This document shows, one piece after another, positions 60,693 to 64,000 of a stretch of 64,000 nt of DNA. Both the position numbers and the translations under genes were made by a program. Position 1 is the first letter of the stretch. Every line of letters begins with the position of its first letter. Source of the stretch: Saururus chinensis (lineage: Eukaryota > Streptophyta > Magnoliopsida > Piperales > Saururaceae); assembly GCA_035235625.1 (NCBI GenBank), contig CP141142.1, forward strand, positions 43,255,644 to 43,319,643, given 5' to 3'. The notes under the pieces are model-generated. The model had not been told where the DNA came from. It was given only the letters and a program-made list of their open reading frames with translations, and did not search any database.

Positions 60693-61028
60693 CTACAATG
60701 ATAACACCTTCTTATTTGCCTTCTTATGAATGAAGATCATTGTTTGCAAGTCCTCATGGTCTTCTAATTCATATATCATGGATAATTGTGAAGATGAAAT
60801 TAAATACTTCAATGTGACATTACCATTGAGAGCAAGTTGTGCTTTCACTTGAAGCAACAACTCCCCAAACCTCACCGACAGATCAATGCTCATCAACTGT
60901 GCCTTTTCACCTATATACATGTCATTATTACCTACCTCTCCATTGTAATATATACAAATGCATATCCTATCCATAATCGGTGTAAAAGGGTGATCGAATC
61001 TATGAAATGCAACCTTTGGAGACCTCAA
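60693..61028 (-). pseudogene. MuDR-type transposase N-terminal fragment
   Basis: From a methionine before RICICIYYNGEVGNNDMYIG the fragment reads VRFGELLLQVKAQLALNGNV and MIYELEDHEDLQTMIF. This is the pattern of the PB1-like domain that opens plant MuDR transposases (a YYNG start and a closing acidic stretch before the final strand). The DDE catalytic domain and SWIM zinc finger are not present. It ends at a stop soon after, so it is a truncated relic. Confidence 0.5.
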
Positions 61029-61029
61029 A

Positions 61030-62569
61030 CAACTTTTGTGGTGTCAAAAAATAGTTTTTTTAATGAATAATGAATCTCGCTGGGGAGTCACCACCGGTCA
61101 CCTCCCGTCAGTGACTTCCATTGGCTGCCGATGAATCCCAGCACACCAGAATGGTGTAGCACTATTCCAATGTTCATTTATTATAACCTAAAGGCAATTT
61201 TGTCCATAAATAGGTAATATGACATTTGTGTTTAAAATCCAAAAATATAAAATTTTGTATTCTTCAGCTAGGTAATATGGAAAAAATTCTTAAAAGTAAC
61301 ATAAAATTTATCAAGATAATTAGAGTTTCATACAGTGAAGATGACATAGTACAATGCAACAATGATCAACAATTTTTACTTAGCATGGTAGTCATTAGTA
61401 AATTTTAGAATTGGAAAGAAACTCGAGGCTGTGTCAAAGCCTTCTTCATAAATCATTATCATTTCTGTTTCGACCATCTGTTAATGGCTTCCCCTCTAGT
61501 CTTAATCACGACCCTCGCACAGCCAACGGCCCCCAGAAGTCCCCTGTGGGTGTGCTTTATCTGGCACGGTTGCTCAACCTAAATACGGAATAAAAGCTTT
61601 GGTTGCCTGGCTTGGGAAAGATTTGTACCCAATCCACCTTACTTGACGAGTTCTCGTTAGTCGGGGTGGTCCATTTCTTTCAGCAGGACTTGCGCTCCTT
61701 TTTAGGCGCGGTTAGATTTAAATCCAACGGCGCATTACACACGCACATATAGCTTTAATCTGAGAGCACACATGTTAACTTTTCCTCATTCAATATGAAA
61801 CAAGTTCATAACAAAATCTAAGTAGATATGAATGAGCAAATCCGCCACATTGATCCTTTGTAGCTCCACAACCTTGGTTATTAACTTATTATTCACCATA
61901 TTATGCATCTACGGAAATTTTAATTCAATTTTGAAATTTAGAGGTATGGTAGACCCCGGAGTAAGCAGTTCAGCTTAAATTTAAGTGGCAACTGAATCAA
62001 ATAGCCCTTCAGATCCGCTGTGGAGCACTCACATGCGAGAGAGATCCACAGCCTTCAAATAGTAGCATAGTATCTGGAAAATAAATCACAAGTATCGTAC
62101 TAGTTTCTGAGGCAAGTAAAATTTTCAGTAGTGCACTCACTATTCTTCTAATTAAATCTACTTTACTGAAAATGCTATGTGCGCTCGCAAACAGGAGCGC
62201 TCACAGCACACTTGCTGGGATGCTTGGCCCCCGCACGGGGCCTGCACATTACTGCGCACATTCTGCAAAAATGCGTGTGCTGCAAGCGTTTGTAGCACTG
62301 CTCCTAGCTTATTATCTACTGTACATACTGGCCAAGCCTCTGCCAGTAACTGCCGCTTTTACATGTACATATTCATATCTCACTACATGAATGAATTCTT
62401 CCGTTCACCTCCTGCGTTTTCTAGTAAGAACTTATAACTTTCAGAAGCCATCAAAGAAAGCAAAATGAAGCCAAGCATCCCGTCCTTGACATTCTTGGCC
62501 TCCGTCACAAAACTTGAACCATCAATATGGGACCTCGTGAAGCTGCTTATCTAGACATCTTTCATACTG
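61030..62569. other. intergenic, then NLP 3' flank
   Basis: No gene is recognised. A GC-richer patch (62170-62340) has overlapping open frames without any family signal. The last 150 bases or so would be the 3' UTR of the NLP gene. Confidence 0.45.
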
Positions 62570-63594
62570 TCACGTCACAGCTAAAAAACAGTTACTACCA
62601 GCAGAACTTCCTGTGGAACAAGGTAAATCGCGCACCATAAGTTTCACACAACGGGAACCAGCTGATTCCATGATCTCAATGCACTCCTGCAGATCGGATT
62701 CGCTCCCCAATAAAACCCACTCATCCTCATCATCAAGATACTTGAGCTGGAATGATGTAGGTGGTAATTTAAACCTTTTTCCAACTTCATCAAATAGATG
62801 ATAACAACTCATACTCAGCATGAACTTGAACCTCACTGTATCTCCCTTGTAAGTAGCCTTTATTGTGAGTGTGGAGCCATCATCTCTTATGCAAGTCTCA
62901 TTTTTTGACTGATCATTCAAGGTAAAGTTTGGAGAGCTTGATGCACTGTTGTTCATCATGGAACCACATCCATTAGATGAATCTGTCATACTTGATGATG
63001 ATGGTTGGTGGTGTTCCACAATTTCATCATCAATACCTATTCCAATGTCCATCTCATCCGCAGCTCCCATGGAGCTTGAGCTCCTAGAAGTGTGATGAGA
63101 TTCTGAGTTCTCCTTTGACATATAAAGACCGTGTGATATACCCTTAGAATAATTATGAGGAGAAGACCCAACATCCAAGCCAGCAAACTTGGATTCATCA
63201 TGACAATTCACTTTGTCTTTCTCACTTTTACATTTTGCAGAAAGTGACAATGATCTCCCCAAGGCTCCTTTGCCCTGTCCACCCATAAAAGAGTCATCAT
63301 CTGCTTCACACTTCACTGGCACAACATCTACTATCCCTAGTTGCTCTTGATTCACGCTTGCTATGTCATTTTGAGAGGAGTTGCTATTCTGAGTTCCAAG
63401 GCCAGGGAGGATAGATGTTGCAGTAACAAAAGTTCCAGACTCAGGATCATACTTCAAAGCTCCCTCAACCCCTTGAACGGACTCCATTACAATTTGGATC
63501 TTCCTCAGTGACCGGTTTACCTTGTTTATTTTGCGAGAGGGCCATCTAGAAATGCCATGTTGTCTGCATATCCGTTTCAGTGTAGTAGGACATA
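62570..63594 (-). CDS. NIN-like protein (NLP) transcription factor, 3' exon
   Basis: NLPs are nitrate-responsive regulators that bind nitrate-responsive elements. This last exon starts after a tttgcag acceptor (63594) and ends TGA at 62572-62570. It encodes the second half of the RWP-RK domain (CPTTLKRICRQHGISRWPSR then KINKVNRSLRKIQ), a Ser/Asn-rich linker of about 180 residues, and a C-terminal PB1 domain (LTIKATYKGDTVRFKF, then FQLKYLDDEDEWVLLGSESD, then LQECIEIM). The PB1 details, and RDLPCSTGSSAGSN after it, are closer to the NLP1-5/NIN group than to NLP6/7 (from memory). The GAF-like N-terminal half and the first RWP-RK exon lie beyond the right edge. No break is seen. Confidence 0.92.
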
Positions 63595-64000
63595 CTGCAA
63601 ACACAAGAACCAATATAGACTAATAAACAACAGTACGACTCCATAATATATACAAAAGACAGGCCAAAGGATGGGTGGGACGTAGAAACACTCTTCCTAA
63701 CTTCAGTTGTTTCAAACTTATAGTCTCCAATGTCAAATTTTAATTAGTATGTCAATGCATGCACTAAAAAAACATAAAGAATGAGTCAAGACGTGCTAAT
63801 GTTCTAATTTAAACTTTTAAAACCTATCCATACTCATTTATATGTTGGTAACTAACTTATTTATGACTAATCTCTTCAACATCAATTACATCCCAGGTCT
63901 AGGGGAATTTTTCGTTGTTATCACCAGCTAAAGCTGACTATCATGTCCAAAATCCCAGCTCGAACACTCCCCTCTCCCAGTAACTTCAACAAAAAGGAAA
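63595..64000 (-). other. NLP intron (partial)
   Basis: Upstream of the last NLP exon, AT-rich sequence without coding signal runs to the window edge. The missing first part of the RWP-RK domain is not encoded here, so the intron is longer than 400 bases. Confidence 0.7.

Overview
The window is nuclear DNA of a flowering plant. The evidence is a plant-type chromatin assembly factor subunit (FAS1), a NIN-like transcription factor of the NLP type, broken copies of plant myosin VIII, AP2/ERF, PPR, U-box and LHT-type genes, and dense plant-style transposon content. I cannot name the species. Only three genes look intact: FAS1 (14562-20262, minus, 11 exons, frame closes at 844 codons plus stop), a small two-exon gene of unknown function (42803-43514, minus, 167 aa), and the last coding exon of an NLP gene (62570-63594, minus) that continues off the right edge.

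Left flank (1-14560). Unprocessed, decayed gene fragments of the proteasome lid subunit RPN7 (1374-2286) and myosin VIII (3721-4783) lie beside a 165-bp tandem repeat. A 5.2-kb LTR-like element follows (family F1, copy A, 4843-10028), then fragments of a PPR gene, the augmin subunit HAUS1 and a cytochrome P450.

FAS1 block (14560-22050). FAS1 has two GC-AG introns, a SINE with a 15-bp target duplication in its large second intron, and two E2F-type sites upstream. The 1.2 kb of DNA beyond its promoter is duplicated further right (26396-26534 plus 32264-33477).

Transposon block (22050-41350). It holds an LTR-like element F4 (22052-25553), a solo-LTR-like F2 element (26535-32263, TSD tagat) containing a nested F3 element (29898-32022, TSD atatt), and a Pack-MULE-like element with diverged long inverted ends (about 33713-41343). 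The last carries pieces of three genes (AP2/ERF, LHT-type amino acid transporter, U-box-like protein) and a transposon with two tRNA-like promoter boxes. A second F1 copy (36163-40999, TSD cctag), inverted relative to copy A, has landed inside it.

Right part (41350-64000). After the small gene and about 7 kb of AT-rich DNA comes a DNA-transposon cluster (50340-61030). A CACTA-like element with subterminal repeats is split by an F2 copy (52870-59528, TSD gttgc), itself split by another F2 copy (53875-57190, TSD ccaac). A MuDR-type transposase N-terminal fragment (60693-61028) and the NLP gene end the window.

The strongest observations are structural: five TG...CA elements with exact 5-bp target duplications and no internal retrotransposon coding region, arranged in nests; very long LTRs built of several different minisatellites; an inverted F1 pair bracketing FAS1; and a multi-gene Pack-MULE. 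I see no prokaryotic-type system, CRISPR array or genuine rRNA or tRNA gene.
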